Source of the DNA: Paracoccaceae bacterium
GTDB taxonomy: Bacteria; Pseudomonadota; Alphaproteobacteria; Rhodobacterales; Rhodobacteraceae
Assembly: GCA_007121115.1 (NCBI GenBank)
Contig: SKMI01000326.1
Location: 1-18,560, forward strand
DNA: 18,560 nt
Reading direction: 5' to 3'
Part shown: positions 1 through 6,859 of the stretch, piece after piece
Layout: each line of letters starts with the position of its first letter
Position numbering within the stretch: position 1 is the stretch's first letter
The notes under the pieces: generated by a model
What the model was told of the DNA's origin: nothing
The model's input: the letters and a program-made list of their open reading frames with translations, nothing else
Databases searched by the model: none
Position numbers and translations under genes: made by a program

Positions 1-154
1 CGCCGCCCCGCCCGCCGAGGGCGAGCGGCTTTACGAACACTTCGCGGAAGCGCTGCGCGCGCGCGGCATTACCGTGGCCACCGGTGCATTCGGCGCCGAC
101 ATGGATGTGGCGCTGGTCAACCAGGGGCCTGTGACGATCTGGCTGGAGGTCTGA
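1..154 (+). CDS. dtd: D-aminoacyl-tRNA deacylase, C-terminal part (5' end outside window)
   Basis: The reading frame open from base 2 to the TGA at 152-154 gives the last 50 residues of a protein. They end in ATGAFGADMDVALVNQGPVT followed by IWLEV. This matches the C-terminal signature of D-Tyr-tRNA(Tyr) deacylase (family pattern GxFGAxMxVxLxNxGPVTxxL). The enzyme is a small cytoplasmic homodimer that hydrolyses D-amino acids wrongly attached to tRNA. The conserved cis Gly-Pro region that sits in the partner's active site is the NQGPVT segment. The usual residue in that segment is Asp (NDGPVT); here it is Gln, a mild variation. The N-terminal two thirds, including the SQ-containing catalytic segment, lie before the window. 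No gene follows on the same strand for 370 bases, so it is probably the last gene of its unit. Confidence 0.9.
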   Translation, partial: AAPPAEGERLYEHFAEALRARGITVATGAFGADMDVALVNQGPVTIWLEV

Positions 155-524
155 GCGGTTGCGCCATGGCTGGCCGGAAGTAGCCGGGGGGCAGCCCCCC
201 CCCCCGGACCTTGCCATAAGCCGGGGGCCAGCCCCCCGGACCGCACCGAAAGCCGGGGGGCCAGCCCCCCGGACCGCACCGAAAGCCGGGGGGCCAGCCC
301 CCCGGACCCCCCGGGATATTTTTGCACAGATGATGGACGCAGGGGCTTTCTGGCACGGTCGAGGGTGGCGGAGCCTGCGGTGATGGAGTGTGCAGGGGCG
401 GGCGTGCAGTGGGGGCAGTGGGCTGATTGCTTTGCAGGGGCTTGAACACCGGCGCGCGGTTCGTGCAAATGGCGTGATCGGGTCGCGGGGGCCCGCGCTC
501 CACGTTTCCTGATGCCGAGGCTTC
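155..524. other. Intergenic region without a gene, between dtd and doeA
   Basis: I found no credible gene in these 370 bases. Open frames through the first half are created by the G6/C6 repeats and have Pro/Gly/Ala-only translations. After the repeats comes a tail, CCCCCCGGGATATTTTTG (307-324), of a kind I recall as common in intergenic DNA of Rhodobacteraceae. Bases 325-524 hold no repeat or RNA gene that I can recognise. A possible but weak promoter for doeA is TTGAAC (442-447), 17 bases, GCAAAT (465-470). A short GAGG (517-520) lies four bases before the doeA ATG. No palindrome resembling a GntR/EnuR-type operator stands out here. Confidence 0.6.
184..305. repeat. Four tandem GC-rich palindromic units of about 32-37 bp
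   Basis: Units begin at 184, 221, 253 and 286. Each has a perfect or near-perfect palindrome of the form CCGGGGGGCCAGCCCCCCGG (perfect at 253-272 and 286-305). Units 2 and 3 end in the same linker ACCGCACCGAAAG. The first linker differs (ACCTTGCCATAAG), and the first unit has a run of eleven C. The last unit runs into an A/T tail at 316-323. Each unit folds into a very stable hairpin in RNA or single-stranded DNA. Lying just after dtd, the block may stop or pause transcription, or it may be a REP-like element amplified in place. The arrangement is seen directly; the role is inference. Confidence 0.85.
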
Positions 525-1709
525 ATGACCACCACCAACCCGAATTTCACCGATGCGGAATACGAGGCGCGCATCGCCGCCACCCGTGCCGAGATGGCGC
601 TGCGGGGGCTCGATCTGCTGATCATCAGCGATCCGTCCAACATGAACTACATCGCCGGCTATGACGGCTGGTCCTTCTATGTGCATCAGGCGGTGATCCT
701 GCCCATGGAGGGCGAACCGGTCTGGTGGGGGCGGGGCATTGACGCCGCGGGTGCGCTGCGCACCGTGTTCATGAATGGCGAGGACAGCATCGTCGGCTAC
801 GATGACAGCTACGTCCAGAACCCGCAGAAACACCCGATGGAGGCGCTGGCCGTGCTGATCATCGACCGGGGCTGGAACACCGGCTGGATCGGGGTCGAGC
901 TGGACAACTATTATTACTCGGCGGCCGCGCATCAGACGCTGGTCAACCACCTGCACGAGGCGCAGTTCATCGATGCCACCGGGCTGGTCAACTGGCAGCG
1001 GGCGATCAAGTCGCACTCCGAGATCGAGTATATCCGCCGCGCCGCGCGGATAGTCGAGCGCATGCACGAAGTCATCGTCGAGGTGGCCGAGCCGGGCATG
1101 CCCAAGAATCATCTGGTGGCCGAGATCACCCGCGCGGGAATCAAGGGCGTCGATGGCGCCTGGGGCGATTACCCGGCGATCGTGCCCATGGCCCCGTCGG
1201 GTCTGGATGCCACGGCGCCGCACCTGACCTGGGACGACCGGCCCATGAAGCGGGGCGAGCCGACCTTCTTCGAAATCGCGGGCGCGCACCGGCGCTATCA
1301 CTGCCCGCAGTCGCGCACGCTGTTCTTCGGCCCGCCGCCCGATTTCTACCGCCATGCCGAGGAGGCGATCCTCGAGTCGCTCGAGGCCGGGCTGGAGCAG
1401 GCGTTTCCCGGCAATCGCTGCGAAGATATCGCCAATGCCTTCAACGCGGCGCTGAACAAGCGCGGGTTCGAGAAGGACAATCGCTGCGGCTATTCCATCG
1501 GCGTCAGCTATCCGCCCGATTGGGGCGAGCGCACCATGTCCTTCCGGCGCGGCGACATGACCGAGCTGAAGCCGGGCATGGTGTTTCATTTCATGACCTC
1601 GCTCTGGTTCGAGGATGGCGGGCTGGAGATCACCGAGCCGATCCTGATCACCGAACACGGGCCGGAATGCCTGTGTGAAACGCCGCGGCAGATCTTCGTG
1701 AAGGACTGA
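525..1709 (+). CDS. doeA: Ectoine hydrolase (DoeA/EutD), M24 creatinase-like fold
   Basis: This 394-residue protein has the length and sequence of DoeA/EutD, which opens the ring of ectoine to give N-acetyl-diaminobutyrate; the deacetylase DoeB then acts on the product. It is a cytoplasmic member of the M24 aminopeptidase/creatinase superfamily. The N-terminal domain (about 1-160) carries DPSNMNYIAGYDGWSFY. The C-terminal pita-bread domain carries PHLTW (232-236), FFEIAGAHRRYHCPQSRT (248-265), CGYSIGVSYPPDWGER (321-336) and HF at 355-356. The usual M24 metal-binding Asp pair is missing, as expected for this metal-free branch. Glu250 in FFEIAG occupies the place I recall as the covalent-catalysis glutamate of the Halomonas enzyme. 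The ATG at 525 fits the family N-terminus. The doeB start lies three bases after this stop, so the two are co-transcribed. The specific call rests on recognition plus the partner gene. Confidence 0.88.
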   Translation: MTTTNPNFTDAEYEARIAATRAEMALRGLDLLIISDPSNMNYIAGYDGWSFYVHQAVILPMEGEPVWWGRGIDAAGALRTVFMNGEDSIVGYDDSYVQNPQKHPMEALAVLIIDRGWNTGWIGVELDNYYYSAAAHQTLVNHLHEAQFIDATGLVNWQRAIKSHSEIEYIRRAARIVERMHEVIVEVAEPGMPKNHLVAEITRAGIKGVDGAWGDYPAIVPMAPSGLDATAPHLTWDDRPMKRGEPTFFEIAGAHRRYHCPQSRTLFFGPPPDFYRHAEEAILESLEAGLEQAFPGNRCEDIANAFNAALNKRGFEKDNRCGYSIGVSYPPDWGERTMSFRRGDMTELKPGMVFHFMTSLWFEDGGLEITEPILITEHGPECLCETPRQIFVKD

Positions 1710-1712
1710 GCG

Positions 1713-2702
1713 ATGTCCGTCACGCCCACCATTCCCTTCGACCGGAACGGCGCGCATCACGGCTTTCTGCGGCTGCCGTATTCGCGCGATGACAGCGCCT
1801 GGGGGTCGGTGATGATCCCGGTCTCGGTGATCCGCAACGGGGCCGGGCCGACCGCGCTGTTCGTGGCCGGGAATCACGGCGACGAATACGAGGGGTTGGT
1901 GGCGCTGCACGAACTGGCCGCCACGCTGGACCCGGCGAAGATTCGCGGGCGGGTGATCATCCTGCCCGCGCTCAACCAGCCGGCGGTGGCGGCGGGGCGG
2001 CGGGTTTCGCCCATCGACGGGGTCAACCTGAACCGCGCCTTTCCGGGCCGCCCGGATGGCAGCGTGACCGAGAAGATCGCGCATTACGTCAGCCGCGTAT
2101 TGGTGCCGACGGCTGATCTGGTCTGCGACCTGCATTCGGGCGGCAAGACGCTGGATTTCCTGCCCTTCGCCGCCGTGCATGTGCTCGAGGACAAGGCCCA
2201 GCAGGCCGCCAGCGAGGCCGCCATGCGCGCCTTCAACGCGCCCTACTCGGCGATCATGCTGGAGATTGACGCGGTGGGGATGCTGGACACCGAGGCCGAG
2301 GGACAGGGCAAGGTGTTCGTGACCACCGAACTGGGCGGCGGCGGCAGCGCCACGGCGCAAAGCGTGGCGGTGGCGCGCAAGGGGGTGCGCAACCTGCTGC
2401 AACACATGGGCATTTTGCCCGGGGTGCCCCAGATCGGCCCCAGCCGGATGCTCGACATGCCCGATGGCGATTGCTTCACCTTCTGCGAAAGCGCGGGGCT
2501 GATGGAGCCAGTGGTGGACCTTGGCGCCGTGGTCGCGAAGGGCGATACGCTGGCGCGGGTCTGGCCGCTGGGGCGGCCGGGGCAGGCGCCGGTGGCCTAT
2601 GCCGCACGGCGCGATGGTATCCTGATCAGCCGCCATTTTCCGGGGCTGGTCAAGGCGGGGGACTGTCTGGGCGTCGTCGCGGTGGAGATGGACGCCGACT
2701 GA
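1713..2702 (+). CDS. doeB: N-alpha-acetyl-L-2,4-diaminobutyrate deacetylase (DoeB/EutE)
   Basis: This 329-residue zinc enzyme of the aspartoacylase/succinylglutamate desuccinylase family (M14-like) removes the acetyl group from the product of DoeA, giving diaminobutyrate and acetate. The zinc site is visible as GNHGDEYEG (53-61, His55 and Glu58) and DLHSGG (139-144, His141). NLNRAFPG (105-112) is the substrate-carboxylate region, and Glu206 in TTELGGGG is the probable general base. The C-terminal part (about 245-327) is the beta-rich domain typical of the family. It starts three bases after the doeA stop, within a tight two-gene unit. A strong hairpin follows eight bases after its stop. The rest of the usual ectoine catabolic cluster (uptake system, EnuR-type regulator, transaminase and dehydrogenase genes) is not in this window. 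Confidence 0.88.
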   Translation: MSVTPTIPFDRNGAHHGFLRLPYSRDDSAWGSVMIPVSVIRNGAGPTALFVAGNHGDEYEGLVALHELAATLDPAKIRGRVIILPALNQPAVAAGRRVSPIDGVNLNRAFPGRPDGSVTEKIAHYVSRVLVPTADLVCDLHSGGKTLDFLPFAAVHVLEDKAQQAASEAAMRAFNAPYSAIMLEIDAVGMLDTEAEGQGKVFVTTELGGGGSATAQSVAVARKGVRNLLQHMGILPGVPQIGPSRMLDMPDGDCFTFCESAGLMEPVVDLGAVVAKGDTLARVWPLGRPGQAPVAYAARRDGILISRHFPGLVKAGDCLGVVAVEMDAD

Positions 2703-2710
2703 ACAGCAAA

Positions 2711-2741
2711 CGGGCCGCAAGGGGGTGTCCCCTGCGGCCCG
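2711..2741. terminator. Strong hairpin between convergent doeB and the acidic membrane protein gene
   Basis: The arms CGGGCCGCAAGGGG and CCCCTGCGGCCCG pair over about 13 bp with one bulged A and a loop of about four bases. There is no run of T on either side. As it lies between two convergent genes it could end transcription from both, but a factor-independent mechanism would need the missing U-tract. Confidence 0.6.
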
Positions 2742-2765
2742 CGTCAGGGCGGCTCGAAGCCCGGA

Positions 2766-3398
2766 TTACTCGCCCGTCAGTTCAATCAGGCTGCGGTAGA
2801 CCTCTTCCAGCAGGGCGCGGTTGTCGCCTGCGGATTCCAGCAGCATGGTCAGGCTGTTGCGCTGCATCGAGTTCAGGCCTTCGGCATCCTCGACAAGGTC
2901 GCGCAGCCGGTCGCGGGTCATGTCCTCGGGCATCTCGACCGTCGCCGTCGGATCGGTCATCGCCTCCATGTCCGGGGCTTCCTCGGTCACGTCGCCGACC
3001 ACGTCATCGACCGTCTGGGTGGGATCGTCGCCATCGGGCAGGGCGCTTTCCTCTGTCATCGTGGGGGTGGACTCGGGCAGGGCGCTGGGATCGGCAGCTT
3101 CTTCCTCGGCCGGGGCCTCGTCGACGGGCGTTTCGTCGATCGGGGTTTCTTCCTCGATCACGCCTTCCTCGACCGGTGTTTCCTCTAGCTCCGGTTCAGG
3201 CTCGGGCTCCGGGTCCGGCTCGGGCTCCGGGTCCGGCTCTTCGATCTCGGGCTCCTCGGGTTCGATGGCCTCGGGGGCCTGGACGTCTTCGGGCGCATCG
3301 ACCGGTGCGGGCGGTGGCGGCGGCGTGGAGCGCGTGCCCAGCCACAGACCGACAAGGCCCACAAGAACGATCAGACCGATGATCAGACTACGTTGCAT
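2766..3398 (-). CDS. Hypothetical membrane-anchored acidic Pro/Glu-rich protein
   Basis: I do not recognise a family. The ATG at 3398 was chosen because AGGGG lies seven bases before it and the product begins with a clear membrane segment. Upstream in-frame codons add only an unlikely 25-residue extension. Of its 210 residues, 4-21 form one hydrophobic helix. Residues 25-32 are a proline run. Residues 33-105 are an acidic, low-complexity spacer of PE/PD/EE repeats. Residues 160-208 look helical and mixed in charge (TRDRLRDLVEDAEGLNSMQR and onward). This suggests an N-in anchor with a long extended arm that holds a small helical end in the periplasm. The plan recalls TonB, but the spacer is acidic rather than EP/KP mixed and no TonB C-terminal domain is present. 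It is divergent from infC and convergent with doeB. Confidence 0.75.
   Translation of the reverse strand: MQRSLIIGLIVLVGLVGLWLGTRSTPPPPPAPVDAPEDVQAPEAIEPEEPEIEEPDPEPEPDPEPEPEPELEETPVEEGVIEEETPIDETPVDEAPAEEEAADPSALPESTPTMTEESALPDGDDPTQTVDDVVGDVTEEAPDMEAMTDPTATVEMPEDMTRDRLRDLVEDAEGLNSMQRNSLTMLLESAGDNRALLEEVYRSLIELTGE
3199..3240. repeat. Perfect 18-bp tandem duplication inside the acidic spacer
   Basis: GGCTCGGGCTCCGGGTCC occurs twice back to back (3199-3216 and 3217-3234), followed by the first five bases of a third copy. The unit is a multiple of three, so it adds six residues of the PEPDPE type without breaking the frame. It lies in the minus-strand acidic protein gene and is a likely site of length variation between strains. 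Confidence 0.85.
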
Positions 3399-3524
3399 GC
3401 TGCTACCCCTGAATGACCCGCGCCACTGCGCGACAATGCCCCGGGGGTATGCCAGAGTCGGACCGGATTGCAAGTGACAGCGGGGTGAGTGCGCGAAAGG
3501 CGGCGCATATCACGCTTTTGCCGC

Positions 3525-3553
3525 TTGAAAGGCCCCGCGCGCCCCGGTATTTT
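3525..3553 (+). promoter_or_regulatory. Sigma-70-type promoter of infC
   Basis: TTGAAA (3525-3530), a 17-base spacer and TATTTT (3548-3553) make a good housekeeping promoter. Transcription would begin near 3560, giving a leader of about 30 bases before the proposed AUA start. It would also exclude the two upstream in-frame ATG codons at 3413 and 3449 from the message. Confidence 0.6.
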
Positions 3554-3589
3554 GCGCGCCACATCAAGAGTTATCAAAGGATCATCGCC

Positions 3590-4129
3590 ATAGCCCGCAG
3601 ACCGCACAACGCCCCGCCGACCCGCGATACCGGACCGCGCGTCAATGACCGCATTCGCGCCCCCGAGATTCGGCTGATCGGCGCTGATGGAGAGAATGTC
3701 GGCGTCGTGCGCCCGGAGGTGGGGATGCGCATGGCCGAGGAGGCCGGGCTCGATCTGGTGGAGATCTCGCCGAACGCCGCGCCACCGGTCTGCAAGATCA
3801 TGGACTTCGGCAAGTTCAAGTATGAACAGCAGAAGCGCGAGGCCGAGGCCCGCAAGAAGCAGAAGACCATCGACGTCAAGGAAGTGAAGTTCCGGCCCGG
3901 CACCGACACGCATGATTACGACGTTAAGATGCGCAACGTGATGCGGTTTCTGGAATCGGGCGACAAGGTGAAGGTGACGCTGCGCTTTCGCGGGCGCGAG
4001 ATGGCGCACCAGAAACTGGGGGTCGAGCTGCTGGAACGCGTCGCCGCCGATGTGGGCGAGCAGGGCAAGGTCGAGAACATGCCCAAGCTCGAAGGTCGTC
4101 AGATGGTGATGATGATCGCGCCGCGCTGA
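3590..4129 (+). CDS. infC: Translation initiation factor IF-3, with AUA start codon
   Basis: IF-3 binds the 30S subunit, keeps it from joining 50S too early and checks start codon and initiator tRNA pairing. The N-domain (about 15-84) includes RVNDRIRAPEIRLIGADGEN. The IF-3 signature KIMDFGKFKYEQQKR lies at 69-83, followed by the charged linker helix and the C-domain (about 95-177). The frame is open back to 3413, but homology begins only at ARRPHNAPP. No ATG, GTG or TTG lies at the right place. ATA at 3590 has AAAGG (3576-3580) nine bases before it and gives 179 residues, almost exactly the length of E. coli IF-3 (180). Rare start codons on infC are known (AUU in E. coli) and let IF-3 repress its own translation. 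The rpmI and rplT genes do not follow. Confidence 0.9.
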   Translation: MARRPHNAPPTRDTGPRVNDRIRAPEIRLIGADGENVGVVRPEVGMRMAEEAGLDLVEISPNAAPPVCKIMDFGKFKYEQQKREAEARKKQKTIDVKEVKFRPGTDTHDYDVKMRNVMRFLESGDKVKVTLRFRGREMAHQKLGVELLERVAADVGEQGKVENMPKLEGRQMVMMIAPR

Positions 4130-4394
4130 GGCGGCGCCGGGAGAGATCCCAGGGAGGGGGATGACCGGCAGTGCGCCGGTCGCACCGGGGGGCGAAAGCC
4201 CCCCGGGTTGCGTTTGGGGGGCGAACCAATGCCGTGGCGACGGGGTTCGGCGCGGGCGCGGTGAAAGAAGCGCCTTCGGGCCGCGCCCTCCCTCCTACCC
4301 CGCGCGCCCCGAGGGCGCTGCCCGCGCGGCGCGTGGGCGGGGCACTTGATCAACAGGGCAAGCCCTCTTGCTGGCTCGGCGCGTGTGGTCAGGC
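4130..4394. other. Hairpin-rich gap between convergent infC and uvrD
   Basis: I see no gene here. From left to right there is a 7-bp stem GACCGGC/GCCGGTC with a five-base loop (4163-4181). Next comes the strong stem-loop at 4185-4206, listed separately. A run of extremely GC-rich DNA follows (about 4240-4345), with G-rich and C-rich stretches able to pair with each other. Close to uvrD is a weak short repeat AGGGC/GCCCT (4355-4366). None has a proper T-run, so termination here may depend on Rho or on the hairpins alone. Confidence 0.5.
4185..4206. terminator. Perfect G6/C6 stem with GAAA loop downstream of infC
   Basis: CCGGGGGGC and GCCCCCCGG form a perfect 9-bp stem closed by the stable tetraloop GAAA. 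It lies 55 bases after the infC stop. No T-run follows, so it is a hairpin terminator candidate rather than a standard one. It uses the same CCGGGGGG/CCCCCCGG arms as the tandem repeats at 184-305. Confidence 0.5.
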
Positions 4395-6818
4395 TCAGAA
4401 CGGCACGTCATCGGCGCTGTCGGCCGGGACGAGAAACCGCGCGACGATGTGGCGGGGGCCCGATTTCTCGAACCGGACAAAGACCTTGTCGCCCTCGATC
4501 GCCTCGACGCGGCCGTAGCCGAATTTCTGGTGGAAGACCCGGTCGCCGATCTCAAAGGCGGGCAGGGCGGTGGCGTTGATGACCAGGTTCGCGGCCTCGC
4601 GCGCCGTGCTGACAGGCCGTGCGCTGCGCGCCTGCATCCGCCGCCAGCCGGGCGAAGCGTAGACATCCGCTCGCATGGCGCGCCCTTCCAGCCCGCTGGC
4701 CGCGGCCGCCATCTCGCCGCCCCCCGGCGCCGCCGCCATGCCCAGGCCCCCGCCGTAAAGCCCCGGGGCGGTCAGCACGTCGACATGCGCGGCGGGCAAC
4801 TCGTCGACAAAGCGCGACGGAAGCTGCGACTGCCACTGCCCGTAGAGCCGGCGGTTGGCGGCGAAGCTGACGGTACACAGCGCCTCGGCCCGGGTGATGC
4901 CGACATAGGCGAGGCGGCGCTCCTCCTCCAAACCCTTGACCCCGCTTTCATCCATGGAGCGCTGCGAGGGAAACAGCCCATCCTCCCACCCGGGCAGGAA
5001 GACCACCGGGAACTCCAGCCCCTTGGCGCCGTGCAGTGTCATCAGGGTGACCTTTTCGCCCGCCTCCTCGGACTCGTTGTCCATGATCAGGGCGACGTGT
5101 TCCAGAAACCCCTGCAGGTTGTCGAATTCCTCGAGCGCCTTGACCAGTTCCTTGAGGTTTTCCAGCCGCCCCGGCGCCTCGGGCGTCTTGTCGGCCTGCC
5201 ACATGGCGGTGTAGCCGCTCTCGTCCAGGATGCGCTCGGCCAGTTCGATGTGGTTCAGGCCCGGCGCGGGGTCCACGGGTTCGATCAGGTCGCTCTCGCG
5301 CGGGACCTGCGGGCCGCTGGCCCAGCCGTGCCAGCGGGCGATGGCGTCCACCAGCCGCGCCAGTTCCTTGGCGCCCTTGCCCTTGATTGCGCCCGCCTCC
5401 ACCGCCCGCCGCGCGCCTTCGACCAGCGGCACGCCCGCGTCGCGCGCGGTGCGCTGGATGGTCTGCTGCGCCTTGTCGCCCAGGCCCCGGCGCGGGGTGT
5501 TGACGATGCGCTCGAAAGCCAGATCGTCCGCCGGGCTGACGGCCAGCCGGAAATAGGCCATGGCATCGCGGATTTCCATGCGTTCATAGAAACGCGGTCC
5601 GCCGATGACCCGGTAGGGCAGACCGATGGTCAGGAAGCGGTCCTCGAAGGCGCGCATCTGGTGGCCCGCGCGCACCAGGATGGCGATGCTGTCCAGCCCC
5701 ACCGGGTCCAGACCGCGGGTGCCCGATTGCAGGGCCTCGACCTCCTCGCCGACCCAGCGGGCCTCTTCCTCGCCGTCCCAGTGGCCGATCAGGCGAAGCT
5801 TCTCGCCGTCCTCGACCTCGGTCCAGAGTGTCTTGCCCAGCCGGTCCTGATTGGCCGAAATCACCGCCCCGGCGGCGGCGAGGATGTGGGGGGTGGAGCG
5901 GTAGTTCTGCTCAAGCCGGATCACGGTGGCGCCGGGGAAATCGCGTTCGAACCGCAGGATGTTGCCGACCTCGGCCCCGCGCCAGCCATAGATCGACTGG
6001 TCGTCGTCGCCCACGCAGCAGATGTTGTTGTGCCCCTGCGCCAGGAGCCGCAACCACATGTACTGCGCGACGTTGGTGTCCTGATACTCGTCCACAAGGA
6101 TATAGCGGAACCAGCGCTGGTATTTTTCCAGCATGTCCGGGTGGGTCTGGAAGATGGTCACGCAGTGCAACAGCAGGTCGCCGAAATCGCAGGCGTTCAG
6201 GGTTTTCAGCCGGTCCTGATAGGCTGCGTAAAGCTCCACGCCGCGCGCGTTGAAGGCGTCAGCCTCGGACGCGGGCACGCTGTCGGGGCGCCAGGCGCGG
6301 TTCTTCCAGTTGTCGATGATCCCGGCCAGCATCCGCGCGGGCCAGCGCTTCTCGTCGATGTTTTCGGCCGCGATGAGCTGTTTCATCAGCCGGATCTGGT
6401 CATCGGTGTCCAGGATGGTGAAGCTTTGCTGCAGCCCCACCAGTTCCGCGTGGCGGCGCAGAAGCTTGACGCCGATGGCGTGGAAGGTGCCCATCCAGGG
6501 CACGCCCTCCACCGCCTCGCCCAGGAACTGGCCGACGCGGGCCTTCATCTCGCGCGCGGCCTTGTTGGTGAAGGTGACGGCGAGGATTTCGTTGGGCCGC
6601 GCGCGCCCGGTGTTCAGAAGATGCGCGATCCGCGCGGTCAGCGCCCGGGTCTTGCCGGTGCCCGCGCCTGCCAGCATCAGAACCGGCCCGTCCAGCGTTT
6701 CCACCGCCTGCCGCTGCGCCGGGTTCAGCCCGTCCAGATAGGGCGCGGGCCGCGCGGCCATGGCGCGGGCCGAGAGCGAGGCGGCCTCGAAGGCGTCTGA
6801 CTCGTCGAAACTGCTCAT
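4395..6818 (-). CDS. uvrD: ATP-dependent DNA helicase UvrD/PcrA
   Basis: This 807-residue SF1A 3'-5' helicase unwinds DNA in nucleotide excision repair and mismatch repair and removes RecA from DNA. The Q-motif region LNPAQRQAV (31-39), Walker A AGAGTGKT (50-57), Walker B DEYQDTN (243-249) and the GDDDQSIYGWRGA motif (270-282) are all intact. Also intact are LEQNYRS, LMTLHGAKGLEFPVVFLPGW and EERRLAYVGITRA. The C-terminal end (FGYGRVEAIEGDKVFVRFEKSG) is the Tudor-like module that binds RNA polymerase in PcrA/UvrD. The ATG at 6818 is chosen over the one at 6848 because AAGG lies eight bases upstream and it gives the usual N-terminus. The gene ends shortly before the hairpin-rich gap. A LexA-type direct repeat 42 bases before the start predicts control by the SOS response. 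Confidence 0.93.
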   Translation of the reverse strand: MSSFDESDAFEAASLSARAMAARPAPYLDGLNPAQRQAVETLDGPVLMLAGAGTGKTRALTARIAHLLNTGRARPNEILAVTFTNKAAREMKARVGQFLGEAVEGVPWMGTFHAIGVKLLRRHAELVGLQQSFTILDTDDQIRLMKQLIAAENIDEKRWPARMLAGIIDNWKNRAWRPDSVPASEADAFNARGVELYAAYQDRLKTLNACDFGDLLLHCVTIFQTHPDMLEKYQRWFRYILVDEYQDTNVAQYMWLRLLAQGHNNICCVGDDDQSIYGWRGAEVGNILRFERDFPGATVIRLEQNYRSTPHILAAAGAVISANQDRLGKTLWTEVEDGEKLRLIGHWDGEEEARWVGEEVEALQSGTRGLDPVGLDSIAILVRAGHQMRAFEDRFLTIGLPYRVIGGPRFYERMEIRDAMAYFRLAVSPADDLAFERIVNTPRRGLGDKAQQTIQRTARDAGVPLVEGARRAVEAGAIKGKGAKELARLVDAIARWHGWASGPQVPRESDLIEPVDPAPGLNHIELAERILDESGYTAMWQADKTPEAPGRLENLKELVKALEEFDNLQGFLEHVALIMDNESEEAGEKVTLMTLHGAKGLEFPVVFLPGWEDGLFPSQRSMDESGVKGLEEERRLAYVGITRAEALCTVSFAANRRLYGQWQSQLPSRFVDELPAAHVDVLTAPGLYGGGLGMAAAPGGGEMAAAASGLEGRAMRADVYASPGWRRMQARSARPVSTAREAANLVINATALPAFEIGDRVFHQKFGYGRVEAIEGDKVFVRFEKSGPRHIVARFLVPADSADDVPF

Positions 6819-6859
6819 GCGCGGCACCTTAGCTGTGGCGACGGGCAAAGGAAAGCGGT

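Noticed and set aside
184..305. Possible CRISPR array
   Set aside because: The repeat units are directly joined palindromes with repeated linkers, not unique spacers of constant length, and no cas gene is nearby.
159..383. Short Pro/Ala/Gly-rich open frame across the tandem repeats
   Set aside because: The frame exists only because the repeat is G/C homopolymer. It has no ribosome site and no composition typical of a real protein.
442..470. Promoter of doeA (TTGAAC-N17-GCAAAT)
   Set aside because: The spacing is good but the -10 is poor and there is no supporting motif, so it is mentioned only in the intergenic entry.
117..2720. Very long open frame on the minus strand across dtd, the repeats and doeA-doeB
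   Set aside because: Its translation is rich in His, Arg, Gly and Pro without any domain. It is the usual mirror frame of high-GC genes, and the plus-strand frames carry the conserved motifs.
2766..3398. TonB
   Set aside because: The anchor and proline-rich arm are similar in plan, but the arm is acidic, the C-terminal TonB domain is missing, and no exbB/exbD is adjacent.
4368..6800. Long open frame antisense to uvrD
   Set aside because: All helicase motifs lie on the minus strand; the plus-strand translation is low in information and matches no fold.
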